Shown here: one piece after another, positions 1 through 10,200 of the stretch
Layout: every line of letters begins with the position of its first letter
How positions within the stretch are numbered: position 1 is the first letter of the stretch
Origin: Annona cherimola
Taxonomy: Eukaryota; Streptophyta; Magnoliopsida; Magnoliales; Annonaceae
Direction: 5' to 3'
Length of the DNA: 64,000 bases
Assembly (NCBI GenBank): GCA_030490835.1
Contig: CM059972.1
Location: 41,953,452 to 42,017,451, forward strand
Program-made: the position numbers and the translations under genes
Notes under the pieces: generated by a model
Databases searched by the model: none
What the model was told of the DNA's origin: nothing
What the model saw: only the letters and a program-made list of their open reading frames with translations

Positions 1-2
1 TC

Positions 3-1247
3 TATGAACGAAAGGTATTCATACCAAAAATCATAGATTTCAAATTTTTGAAAGATTATGGGTCCGACATAGAAGACCTATTGGATTTTCAAGGATGGAC
101 CAAATTACTCAAAGAGGATGACAAGGTCTATCCAGATCTTACCAGAATATTTTACTATGAATGGGATGAAGAAAATTTTGGCACACATGTCAAAGAAGTA
201 GATATAGATTTTGGAATCGGGTTAAGTCCAAGCCAAACCAGAGCAATGAGTCATTTAGGACAGATACTTGGAGTCCCTTTCATCGAAGAGCCTTTTCTGG
301 AAGATCTTACCATGGATCAGATATATAATCAGCTCACCCGGAGTAACAAGTATCACCCGGGGATCAAGTTTCTTCGATACATGGATTTGTCACCCAGACT
401 TCGGGTATTAAGGCTTCTCATTGCTCATTGCATCTACCCCAAAGGTGGTGGTAGAAATCAGTTAAACCCACAAGAAGCTGGAATCTTATGGAAGGTAGCA
501 AACAAAGTCAAAGTGAGTCTACCTAAATTATTTCTAGAAGCCTTGGCAAGTCGAAAGGATAATCCAAGGGGCGTCCTTCCTTACGGCACTTGGATCACAA
601 AGATCCTTGAACATTTTGAAGTGGACATTGAAGGCGAGCCATTCGAAGTGCTCAAGTCCACAAATGCAATCAACAAGGCACTAATTCAGAGGATGAAAAT
701 CAATGTACTTGAACTCCGACCCGATGCTCCAGAAGAAGAGCATCAAGAGGACCAAGCACAAGCTGAGGGGGAGCAACCTCCCGAAGCTCCGGCTGCTCCA
801 GAAGAGCCACCATCACCTCAATCCCACGGCTCCTACTCCCCACAAGGATCCGTTGCACGAGAACGGGTACCTCCAACCGCTTCTGAGGAGGTCACCCTAA
901 GGGATCTCAAAGATGAAATCATTGCCATGAAGGCAGAAATGGGCTATCAAGAAAACCGGATGACAAGTCTTGTCACCGGTGTCCTTAATGCGATTGAAGA
1001 TATGCATTCCCGACAAGATAGAATCGAGCGGGAAATGCGTAAAATCCGATATCATCTTGCATCAGGCCATCATAAGAAGAGACCCATGCCTGAACTCGAT
1101 CCCTACGAGTCGGGTTCAGTTCATCGAGAGGCAACTCCCGATCACGCTTCTCTTGTTTACTCCTCAGCCCATCATTGTCCCATCAAACCTATTCCATATC
1201 CGATCTCTCAATTTCAATTCATCAAATCGTTATTTTTGCTTGATTGA
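3..1247 (+). CDS. Sirevirus ORF2 (envelope-like / plant transposon protein), 5'-truncated by window edge
   Basis: The frame is open from the first bases of the window to a TGA at 1245-1247, so the true start lies upstream. The protein resembles the ORF2 that sits downstream of pol in Sirevirus Copia elements and the 'putative plant transposon protein' domain (DLLDFQGW, VYPDLTR, CIYPKGGGRNQLNP motifs). The N-terminal two thirds look globular. A Pro/Glu/Gln-rich linker follows (about residues 230-280), then a predicted coiled coil (DLKDEI...RQDRIEREM). No signal peptide or clear membrane helix is visible, so 'envelope' is positional only and the function is unknown. A close second copy lies on the minus strand at 3456-4922. 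Polypurine tracts and a 3' LTR follow, which fits the 3' end of a plus-strand element. The codon labelled as first Met in simple translations here is TTG and should not be taken as the start. Confidence 0.82.
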   Translation, partial: YERKVFIPKIIDFKFLKDYGSDIEDLLDFQGWTKLLKEDDKVYPDLTRIFYYEWDEENFGTHVKEVDIDFGIGLSPSQTRAMSHLGQILGVPFIEEPFLEDLTMDQIYNQLTRSNKYHPGIKFLRYMDLSPRLRVLRLLIAHCIYPKGGGRNQLNPQEAGILWKVANKVKVSLPKLFLEALASRKDNPRGVLPYGTWITKILEHFEVDIEGEPFEVLKSTNAINKALIQRMKINVLELRPDAPEEEHQEDQAQAEGEQPPEAPAAPEEPPSPQSHGSYSPQGSVARERVPPTASEEVTLRDLKDEIIAMKAEMGYQENRMTSLVTGVLNAIEDMHSRQDRIEREMRKIRYHLASGHHKKRPMPELDPYESGSVHREATPDHASLVYSSAHHCPIKPIPYPISQFQFIKSLFLLD

Positions 1248-1248
1248 C

Positions 1249-1264
1249 AAAAAGGGGGAGATAG
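1249..1264 (+). other. Polypurine tract 1, just after ORF2
   Basis: An A-run followed by AGGGGGAGAT starts 2 bases after the ORF2 stop. The same motif recurs at 1633-1646 and, on the other strand, at 3433-3446. Several polypurine tracts before the 3' LTR are a known Sirevirus trait. Confidence 0.7.
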
Positions 1265-1632
1265 AATAGGAAGAGAGTTGAAAGTTTTTTTTAAGTTTTG
1301 GGTTGGGTACATTGTATTTAAGGTTTCATTTATGCTTTAATTTTTGTTCTATGTAATGAAACTTCATATATACATATATGAAAAGATGTTTTATTGGTTT
1401 ATGATTGATATATTTGATAAGTGATTGCAATTTTTATAAAGTATTCTTAAGTGATTAATACTCAATATATGGCTTGAAAGGTATTCAAGCATATTCTATG
1501 CCAAAATGACTAATGTTCTGAAAAAGTTCTCAACTCTAAATTATATGTTCAAGAAATATACTCTGTTTTCTCAAATGAACATGTTTGAATTTTTGAAAGG
1601 TATCAACTCAAAATGAAGTTTTGTCAATCATC
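1265..1632 (+). other. Sirevirus 3' untranslated spacer
   Basis: This AT-rich non-coding stretch lies between the two polypurine tracts. Its first part (GGTTGGGTA) is matched on the minus strand at about 3387-3432. I see no ORF or repeat in it. Confidence 0.6.
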
Positions 1633-1646
1633 AAAAAGGGGGAGAT
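1633..1646 (+). other. Polypurine tract 2, plus-strand primer site
   Basis: AAAAAGGGGGAGAT directly abuts the LTR start TGTTGG, as expected for the functional plus-strand DNA primer. Confidence 0.8.
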
Positions 1647-1770
1647 TGTTGGAAACAATGTTCAAAATAAATCAAATTGGCCAAGGATTGAGTTTTGATG
1701 ATTAACAAGAACTAGTTTGAGTATATATATATATGACTAATATGTTTGCCAAGTGTTTAAGGAAAGCAGA

Positions 1771-2101
1771 GAAGTCAAGTCGATCTTCGAGTCGACTTGA
1801 ACTTAGACTTGGGAGTGAAGTCGATAGTGAAGTCGACTCCACTAACGACTTCAAACAAGCCAAAACTGGACAAAGTTGAAAATGGAATTCTGACGAGTGA
1901 AGTCGCAAGCCAAGTCGACTCCACATGCGACTTGGGTAGTCAAGTCGCATACGAAGTCGACTTCAGCATCGACTTCGAAGTACACAAAAATGTCCAGCGT
2001 TGAAATCTGGCTCCCGAAGATGCGAAGTCGCAGACGAAGTCGACTCCAAGTGCGACTTGGGCGAAGTCGCAAACCAGGTCGACTCCAACTTCGACTTGAG
2101 A
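1771..2101 (+). repeat. GTCGAC palindrome array 1 (U3)
   Basis: Degenerate units alternate AAGTCGACTT-type palindromes with AAGTCGCA...TGCGACTT arms, so small palindromes sit inside larger ones of about 45 bp. This array holds six GTCGAC sites. The same array is present in the other three Sirevirus LTRs. Palindrome-rich U3 regions upstream of the TATA box are described for maize Sireviruses. Confidence 0.85.
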
Positions 2102-2427
2102 AGTTTTGAAGTCCAAGATGAAGATTCAAGCATATCCAAGACATCCATTTGAAGTTTCTCACATACAAATGAGCTTTAAAGACTATTCTTAAAGTGACTT
2201 AAGATCAAAGCAAGAATCCAAGTTCAAGTTCAAATCAAGTCTATCAAGCTCAAAGCAAATCTTCAAGCTAGCTTCCAAATGGAGTAAAAACCAAGTCATG
2301 AAGACCCAGTGAGTCCAAAGTAAAGTAAGGAAAATACACATATTTTGCAAGAACTCAAAGCTTTCAAATGATTTACAAGACTCAAGACATTTCAAGAAGA
2401 TCAAGGCGTTTCTGCAATAGACCATGC

Positions 2428-2603
2428 CAAGTCGCAACCCAAGTCGACTTCAGGATCGACTTGAGTTGAAGTCTGAAAGCCAAGTCGACCCAAGTCTCAG
2501 ACTTGAGTTTCTGAAGAACCCAAGTCGCAGGCCAAGTCGACTCCATGTACGACTTGGAAGCCAAGTCGCAGGCCAAGTCGACTTCATCTTCGACTTGGAG
2601 TAT
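2428..2603 (+). repeat. GTCGAC palindrome array 2 (U3, near promoter)
   Basis: This second, shorter block of the same palindromes has four GTCGAC sites and ends about 78 bp before the TATA box. About 330 bp of ordinary AT-rich LTR separate it from array 1. Confidence 0.85.
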
Positions 2604-2680
2604 AACGGTCAAATTTTTGACCGTTGGAGTTCCTTTATTGCACGCCAACTACTTCTACAACGTTCATATTTTCCTCAATC

Positions 2681-2689
2681 TATAAAAGG
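2681..2689 (+). promoter_or_regulatory. LTR TATA box
   Basis: TATAAAAGG lies after the palindromes and about 700 bp before the LTR end. The equivalents on the minus strand are at 12916-12924 and 5621-5628. Transcription would start roughly 30 bp downstream. Confidence 0.7.
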
Positions 2690-3031
2690 ACATTCAAATG
2701 AACGTGAGAAAGATAAGAGACACTACTCTAAAGATCAAAGAAAGAAAAGAAGTGCAAGAAAGACTTTCAAATATCTTTTCTCCATATTCGAGTGTTTCAA
2801 AGGAAGAAAGAGCTTCAAACTGCAAGTTGCTTCAACAATCATCATTCAAGCTATTTCTGATTTCTTCCTCGAGCTCAAAACTGCCTACACAAATCTGTAA
2901 AGTGTAGTTTTTATTCATTTCTTTATTTGGTTGTATAAATCTTGATTTAGCTTGGGTAGCTAAGATCAAGTGTATGCAAAGTAGGGTGTGATTGGAGTGA
3001 GACTCATCACCTACTTGTGCAAGTGATTGTA

Positions 3032-3131
3032 TATGCCCCCTAGAGCTTTGAATCTAGAAGAGAGCAAGTGGCTCTAGTTGTTATGCCCCCTAGAGCTTTG
3101 AATCTAGAAGAGAGCGGTGACTCTAAGTGTA
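3032..3131 (+). repeat. 50-bp tandem duplication in Sirevirus R/U5
   Basis: Two adjacent copies of a unit containing TATGCCCCCTAGAGC and CTAGAAGAGAGC have a period of 50 bp. Related duplicated units occur in the solo LTR (about 5190-5280) and the minus 5' LTR (about 12460-12555), so the duplication predates these copies. Confidence 0.75.
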
Positions 3132-3432
3132 TTCGTGGAATACATAGTGGAACCCAAGTCACAACGGAGTGTGAGCTTGGAAGAGTGGAGTAGGGAAGGT
3201 TTGCCCGAACCACTATAAATCTTGTGTTCTACTTATTTTTACTGCTTTATCTTATTTGCTCTCCATTCGCTTAAAAAGGGGATTAACTTTTTCAAGGGGT
3301 TAAGATTTTTAAGTTTACAAAAGAAATTTTAAAGAACCCAATTCACCCCTCCCCTCTTGGGTTAGGCCATCAACTCGGGACCAACAAAAACTACCCAACC
3401 CATAAGAAAATTTTACTCAACTCACCTATTCT

Positions 3433-3446
3433 ATCTCCCCCTTTTT
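3433..3446 (-). other. Polypurine tract 1 of the minus-strand Sirevirus
   Basis: On the minus strand AAAAAGGGGGAGAT lies just past the ORF2 stop, the same position as the tract at 1249-1264 in the plus copy. Confidence 0.7.
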
Positions 3447-4917
3447 GTCAAACTATCAAAAATTTATCAAAAATCGATCAACTTTTAATGATTTTGTGAA
3501 TTGAAATTGAGAGATCGGATATAAGATTGGTTCGATAGGACAATGATGGGCCGATGAGTAAACCAGAGAAGCGTGATCTGGAGTTGCTTCTTTATGAACT
3601 GATCCTGATTCGTAAGGATCGAGTTTAGGCATGGGTTTCTTCTTATGTCGGCCTGAGGCAAGATGATAGCGGATAGTCTGCATTTCCCGCTCAATTCTGT
3701 CTTGCCGGGAGTGCATATCCTCGAGGGCGTTGTGAACGCCGGTGATAAGACTTGTCATCCGGTCTTCTTGATGACCCATTTCTGCCCTCATAGCAACAAT
3801 TTCATCTTTTAAATCCTTTAGGGTGACCTCCTCAGAAGAGGTTGGAGGCACCCGTTCTCTTGCAGCGGACCCTTGTGGAGAATAGGATCCGTGCGATATG
3901 GGAGATGCTGGCTCCTCTTGAGCAAGTGGTGCCGCGGGAGGTTGCTCCCCCTCAGTCTGTGCATTGTCTTCTTGCTCTTCTTCTGAAGCTTCATGCCTTA
4001 GTTCAAGCAGATTGATCTTCATTCTTTGTATGAGAGCTTTATTTATGGCATTTGTGGATTTGAGCACTTCGAAAGGCTCGCCTTCAATATCCACTTTGAA
4101 GAACTCAAGAATCTTTGTGATCCATGTGCCATAGGGAAGGACTCCTCGTGGGTTATCCTTTCTAGAAGCCAAGGCTTCAAGAAATAATTTGGGTATGCTC
4201 ACTTTGACCCTGTTGGCCACTTTCCATAGTATCCCTGCTTCTTGTGGATTCAATTGATTTCTTCCACCGCCCTTTGGGTAGATGCAGTGGGCAATGAGAA
4301 GTCGGAGTACTCGTAGCCTTGGTGAAAGATCCATGTACCGAAGGAATTTGATTCCCGGATGGTACTTGTTGCTCCGGGTGAGCTGATTATACATTTGATC
4401 CATAGTGAGGTCTTCTGGAATAGGCTCATCCTCATACGGGACTCCAAGTATGTGTCCTAAATGACTCATTACTTCAGTCGGTCCTGCAACTATCCCGATT
4501 CCAAGATCCATTTCGACTCCTTTGACGAAGGTTCCAAAGTATTCTTCATCCCAAAGATAATAAAACATTCGAGTAAGATCTGGATAGACCCTTTCGTCTT
4601 CCTTTAGCAAATTGGTCCATCCTTGAAAATCCAATAGATCTTCTATGTCGGATCCATATTCTTTCAGGAAATTAAAATCTATAATCTTGGGTATGAATAC
4701 CTTCCGTTCGTAGAACTTTTTGTAGAAACGGCTATGTTGGAGCTCGGTTTTGAAGTAGGTAGTGGGCATCTTCAATACTTGGGCTTTCCCAGCTGCAGTG
4801 CCCCTTCTGCTTGTCCCGGATTGTGTGCTCTGTGAGGTTTGTTGATTTTCCGACCTGGGTGCTTGATCAGATGATTGAGTGGAGGTTTGGAATCGAACCC
4901 GTTTACCCGTCGAAGTT

Positions 4918-4922
4918 GATGG
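4918..4922. repeat. Target-site duplication GATGG (left copy)
   Basis: GATGG immediately precedes the solo LTR and is repeated exactly at 6675-6679. Confidence 0.9.
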
Positions 4923-6674
4923 TGTTGGTCCCGAGTTGATGGCTAAACCCAAGAGGGGAGGGGTGAATTGGGTTCTTTTAAAAAATCTTTGGTAAATCAA
5001 AAACTTAACCCCTTTCAAAAATTAATCCCCTTATGAAAGCTAATGGAGAGCAAATTAAAATAACGCAGTAATAGAAAACAGAACACAAGATTTATAGTGG
5101 TTCGGGCAAACCTTCCCTACTCCACTCTTCCAAGCTCACACTCCGTTGTGACTTGGGTTCCACTATGTATTCCTTGAATACACTTAGAGTCACCGCTCTC
5201 TTCTAGATTCAAAGCTCTAGGGGGCATATACAACTAGAGCCACTTGCTCTCTTCTAGATTCTAGCTCTAGGGGGCGTAACAACTCAATGCACAAGTAGGT
5301 GATGAGTCTCACTCCAATCACTCCCTTCTTGCATACACTTGATCTTAGCTATCCAAGCTAAATCAAGTTTAGTACAACAAAATAATAAAAATAAGCAAGA
5401 ACTACACTTTACAGATTTGTGTAGACAGATTGAGCTCGAGAAAGAAATCAAAGACAGCTGGGATGATGATCGTTGAAGCAACTTGCAGTTTGAAGCTCTT
5501 TCTCCCTTTGAAACACTCAAATATGGAGAAAAGGGATTTGAAAGTCTTTCTTGCACTTCTTTTCTCTCTATGATCCTTAGAGTAGTGAGTATTCTTATTT
5601 CTCATGTTCATTTGAATGTCTTTTTATAGAATGAGGAAGATTGGAACGTTGTAGGAGTGGTTGGCGTGCAATAAATGAACTCCAACGTTCAAAAATTTGA
5701 CCGTTATACTCCAAGTCGAAGATGAAGTCGACTTGGCCTGCGACTTGGTTTCCAAGTCGCACATGGAGTCGACTTGGCCTGCGACTTGGGTTCTTTAGAA
5801 ACTCAAGTCTGAGACTTGGGTCGACTTGGCTTTCAGACTTTAACTTAAGTTGATCCTGAAGTCGACTTGGGTTGCGACTTGGCTTGATCTATTGCAAAAA
5901 CGCCTTGATCCTCACTTGAAATGTCTTGAATCTTGCAAACCATTTGAAAGCTTTGAGTCCTTGCACAATATATGTATGTTCCTTGCTTTGCTTTGGACTC
6001 ACTTGGTCTTCACAACTTGGATATTACTCCATTTGGAAGCTAGCTTGAAGATTTGCTTTGAGCTTGATAGACTTGATTTGAATTTGTACTTAGATTCTTG
6101 CTTTGATCTTCAAAACTTAAGTTTCTCTTTAAGAGTAGTCTTTACATCTCATTTGTATGTGAGAAACTTCAAATGGATGTCTTGAATATGCTTTGAAACT
6201 TCAGCTTAGACCTCAAAACTTCTCAAGTCGAAGTTGGAGTCGACCTGGTTTGCGACTTCGCCCAAGTCGCACTTGGAGTCGACTTCGTCTGCGACTTCGT
6301 CATCTTCGGGAGCCAGATTTCAACGCTGGACATTTTTGTGCACTTTGAAGTCGATGCTGGAGTCGACTTCGTATGCGACTTGACTACCCAAGTCGCATGT
6401 GGAGTCGACTTGGCCTGCGACTTCACTCGTCAGAATTCCATTTTCAACTCTGTCCAGTTTTGGCTTGTTTGAAGTCGTTAGTGGAGTCGACTTCACTATC
6501 GACTTCACTCCCAAGTCGAAGTTCAAGTCGACTCGAAGATCGACTTGACTTCTCTGCTTTCCTTAAACACTTGGCAAACATATTAGTCATATATATATAC
6601 TCAAATTAGTTCTTGTTAATCATCAAAACTCAATCCTTGGTCAATTTGTTTTATTTTGAACATTGTTTCCAACA
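4923..6674 (-). mobile_element. Sirevirus solo LTR, 1752 bp, inside ORF2
   Basis: It is a complete LTR with TGTTGG/CCAACA termini, no internal sequence on either side and a perfect 5-bp duplication. That is the product of insertion of a full element followed by LTR-LTR recombination. It contains palindrome arrays at about 5711-5885 and 6222-6550 and a minus-strand TATAAAAA at 5621-5628. The host is an element of the same family. Confidence 0.92.
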
Positions 6675-6679
6675 GATGG
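6675..6679. repeat. Target-site duplication GATGG (right copy)
   Basis: This is an exact copy of 4918-4922 and bounds the solo LTR. Confidence 0.9.
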
Positions 6680-6805
6680 TTCCTCTCTGGCTCTTTTTGA
6701 TGGAGTCCTAGTTCTTCTAGGAACTTCTTTTGGTTGAGATGAAGGTTGTGGTTGTGTGGGAACCCGTTTGGGGTATGGTTTTGATACGGCTTTCTTTGGT
6801 GCCAT

Positions 6806-7262
6806 TTGGAGTTTGGATTTTTGTGAGAGAGGAAAATGGAGAGGAGAAGAGAGAGAGAAAGATAGTGTGGAAGAGAAAGAGAAAGAAAAGGAAACTGAGG
6901 GAGTGAGAGATAAAGAGAATGTAAGGGAGTGAAAGAGAGAGAGCGTGTGACGATTTGCCGGAGACAAGGGAGAAATCGCCGGAGAAAAGGCTGTCGCCGG
7001 AGAGGGAGAAAGGGAAAAAGAAAGGAAATAGAGAGGTTGGAGGGAAATGAGGAAGAAAAGAAATAGAAGAGAAGAAATAGAGAGGAGAGTCGGCCGAATG
7101 CGAAACGTCGCGCGCGGAGTCGACTTTGCCCTAGGCGAAGTCGACTTCGGTCCCTTGGAGTCGACTTCGCCTGGGGGCGGAGTCGACTTCGCTTATAAAG
7201 TGGAGTCGACTTGACTCATCGACTTGACATTTTTCAATTGTAATTTTCTTATATAATTTTTC
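6806..7262 (-). promoter_or_regulatory. Spacer between pol and ORF2 with a palindrome array and CT-rich leader
   Basis: Read on the minus strand, the spacer begins after the pol stop. It has five GTCGAC palindromes (7205-7210, 7182-7187, 7160-7165, 7140-7145, 7119-7124) and a TATA-like TTTATAAG near 7192-7199, inside the array. A strongly pyrimidine-rich stretch follows (about 7085-6820) and ends at the ORF2 ATG (6805-6803). The palindromes are of the U3 type, and CT-rich leaders are common in plant 5' UTRs. I infer a possible internal promoter for ORF2. No transcript evidence is available here. Confidence 0.5.
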
Positions 7263-10200
7263 CTAATTTAGCTCTATCATACCCATATCATTCCTAATCT
7301 TGTAAAATGATTCTTTAGCTAGAGGTTTGGTAAAGATATCAGCAATTTGATCCTCTGTTTTCACATATTCTAAGCACACATCATGATTTTCAACATGTTC
7401 ACGAATAAAATGATGTCTCACATCAATATGTTTGGTTCTAGAATGCAATACAGGATTTTTAGTCAAACAAATTGCACTTGTATTATCACATCTAATAGGA
7501 ATATCAATATAATCAATACCATAGTCTTTCAACTGTTGTTTCATCCAAAGTAATTGGGCACAACAACTACCGGCGGCTATGTATTCGGCTTCCGCAGTAG
7601 ATAGTGCAACACTTGTTTGTTTTCTTGAATGCCATGAAACTAGCATATGTCCAAGAAATTGACAAGTTCCACTGGGACTTTTTCTATCTACTTTATATCC
7701 GGCAAAGTCTGCATCCGAATAGCCGATTAGATCAAAGGTTGACCCCTTTGGATACCATAGTCCAAGATTTGTAGTTTTTAACAAATATTTAAAAATTCTT
7801 TTTACAGCAAGTAGATGTGATTCTTTTGGACATGCTTGGAATCTAGAGCACATACAAACACTAAATAGGATATCGGGTCTAGAAGCAGTTAAGTATAGCA
7901 AGGATCCTATCATGCTTCTATAAAGTGTTTGATCGATACTTTTACCATTTTCGTCCGCATCGATCTTGATTGTAGAGCTCATTGGAGTGTTTGCTCCTTT
8001 GCTATTTTGCATTCCAAACTTCTTGAGCATCTCTCTGGCGTATTTGGACTGATTTAGAAATATTCCTTCACTTTGTTGCTTGATTTGCAGTCCAAGGAAG
8101 AAATTTAATTCTCCCATCATACTCATTTCGAATTCGCTCTGCATTATCTTAGAAAACTCTTGACAAAGTTTTTCGTCAGTAGCACCAAATATTATATCAT
8201 CAACATAAATCTGCACAATTAAAATGTTTTTATTTTTATATTTAATGAACAGAGTAGTGTCAACTTTCCCCTTTTGAAACTCATGGTCAATCAAAAATTT
8301 ATTCAATCTTTCATACCAAGCTCTTGGAGCTTGTTTTAGTCCATATAATGCTTTGGTCAATTTATAGACATACTTTGATTGTTTCTTTTCTCCAAAGCCA
8401 GGGGGTTGTTCAACATATACTTCTTCATTCAGATAGCCATTCAAAAATGCACTTTTTACATCCATTTGAAATAATTTGAAATTCATATGAGAAGCAAATG
8501 CTAGTAAAATACGTATGACTTCTAATCTAGCCACGGGTGCATATGATTCTTCAAAATCAATTCCTTCTTCTTGGGAATACCCTTTGGCTACTAATCTTGC
8601 CTTGTTTCTAATTACGAGTCCGCTTTCATCTAATTTGTTCCTAAATATCCATTTAGTACTTATGATAGTGTGATTATTTGGTCTAGGAACTAAATGCCAT
8701 ACATTGTTTCTTTCGAATTGGTTTAGCTCTTCTTGCATTGCAATAATCCAATGTTCATCATTGAGAGCTTGTTCAATGGTATTTGGTTCAATTTTAGATA
8801 CAAAGGCATATTGACCATAAACGTTTTGTTTTGATCTTCTAGTTTTCACTCCTTCATATATATTTCCAATAACTTGTTCAATTGGATGGGCATTTTTGAA
8901 CTTCAAATCAGTTGGGGGTTTGTAAGAATCATTACCTTCACTTACCTCTTCCTCCACGAGATTTTCTGGCTTGAGCTCGAGTTCCTTTGATTGTTCTTTG
9001 CCTTTTGTTTCATCTGCTTCACTCAGTTCATCCTCCTTTCTCGGAGTTTGGTTAATTTCATCAAATACAACATGTATGGATTCTTCTACAACTTGGCTTC
9101 GTTTATTGAAAACTCTATATGCTTTGCTATTTGATGAATAACCAAGGAATATAGCCTCATCGCTTTTAGCATCTAACTTTCCCAAGTTAGTTTTTCCATT
9201 GTTCAAAACATAACATGTACATCCAAAAGCATGAAAATAAGAGATATTCGGTTTCCTTCCTTTCCATAGTTCATATGGGGTCTTTTTCAAGATTGCTCGA
9301 ATGGTAACACGGTTCAATACATGACAAGCTGTACTTACAGCTTCACCCCAAAATTTCTTGGATAGATTGCTCTCATTTAGCATAGTTCTAGCCATCTCTT
9401 GTATAGTTCTATTTTTCCTTTCTACTACTCCATTTTGTTGTGGAGTTCTTGGTGCAGAAAATGTGTGGTGAATTCCCTTTTTATTGCAAAATTCCATGAG
9501 TTGTTTGTTTTCGAATTCGCTACCATGATCGCTTCTTATGGTCACAATAGTACTTTGTTTTTCATTTTGCACCAAATTTACAAAAGTTGCAAACATAGAG
9601 AAGGCTTCATCTTTACTAGCTAAGAGAATTATCCATGTGAATCTTGAAAAATCATCAACTATGACAAATACATATTTCTTTCCACCAATGGTTAGAATGT
9701 CGGATGGCCCGTATAGATCCATATGTAGCAATTCAAGTGGCTTAGTGGTGGAAATTTCCTTTTTGGTAGAGAAAGGCATCTTGGGTTGTTTTGATAATTG
9801 ACATGCCTTGCAAATCTTGTCTTTGTCATATTTCAATCTTGGTAATCCTTCTACCAAACTCTTTTTCCATAGGGTTTTTATGTTTCCCATGTTTATATGT
9901 CCAAGCCTTTTATGCCAAACCCATGGATCATTATCAATGGCCATTAGACATTGACCATTCAATTCATCAAGTGAAACCAAATATACATTTTCATGTCTTT
10001 TACCACTAAACATGATATGCTCTCCATCAAATACATTACATATAGATGATTCAAACACAACTTTGTATCCTTTATCACATAATTGGCTAATGCTCATTAA
10101 ATTGTGTTTGAGTCCTTCAACAAACAAAACATCTTCCATGCATGCATTTGAAATACTATGTATATTTCCTTTACCTTTAATTTTACCTTTTTCATTATTG

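Larger units (their letters stand above)
1647..3386 (+). mobile_element. Sirevirus (Ty1/Copia) 3' LTR of the plus-strand element, 1740 bp
   Basis: It starts TGTTGGAAAC and ends GGGACCAACA, so the termini are inverted TGTTGG/CCAACA. It is preceded by a polypurine tract. Same-family LTRs of similar length lie on the minus strand at 4923-6674 and 12198-13914. Inside are two palindrome arrays, a TATA box and a 50-bp tandem duplication. Its right end touches 3'-UTR sequence of the minus-strand element. I infer that the plus element inserted into the 3' end of the minus element. The confirming target duplication would lie left of the window. Confidence 0.9.
3456..6805 (-). pseudogene. Sirevirus ORF2 split by a solo LTR
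   Basis: The 5' exon-like piece (6805-6675) starts at an ATG with a Lys/Arg/Pro-rich, nuclear-localisation-like N-terminus (MAPKK..., TPSKRAREEP). The remainder (4922-3456) holds the domain seen at 3-1247, an acidic Gln/Pro-rich linker and a C-terminal coiled coil. The solo LTR at 4923-6674 separates them. Arithmetic on the coordinates shows the two pieces are in phase if the LTR and one 5-bp repeat are discounted: 131 + 1462 = 1593 nt, a multiple of three, which gives about 530 residues. The ORF was therefore probably intact when it was hit. As it stands, the downstream frame opens inside the LTR and encodes about 32 foreign residues first. Function is unknown; the envelope-like label rests on position. 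Confidence 0.85.

Noticed and set aside
1771..2603. GTCGAC repeats as a satellite DNA
   Set aside because: They occur only at fixed positions inside Sirevirus LTRs and before ORF2, not as independent arrays.
2424..2900. 158-codon ORF crossing the Sirevirus promoter region
   Set aside because: It runs through palindromes and the TATA box, and is not conserved in the other LTRs.
6641..6967. 108-codon minus-strand ORF starting at 6967 as its own gene
   Set aside because: Its first half translates the CT-rich leader and its last residues are LTR. Only the part from the ATG at 6805 matches ORF2.
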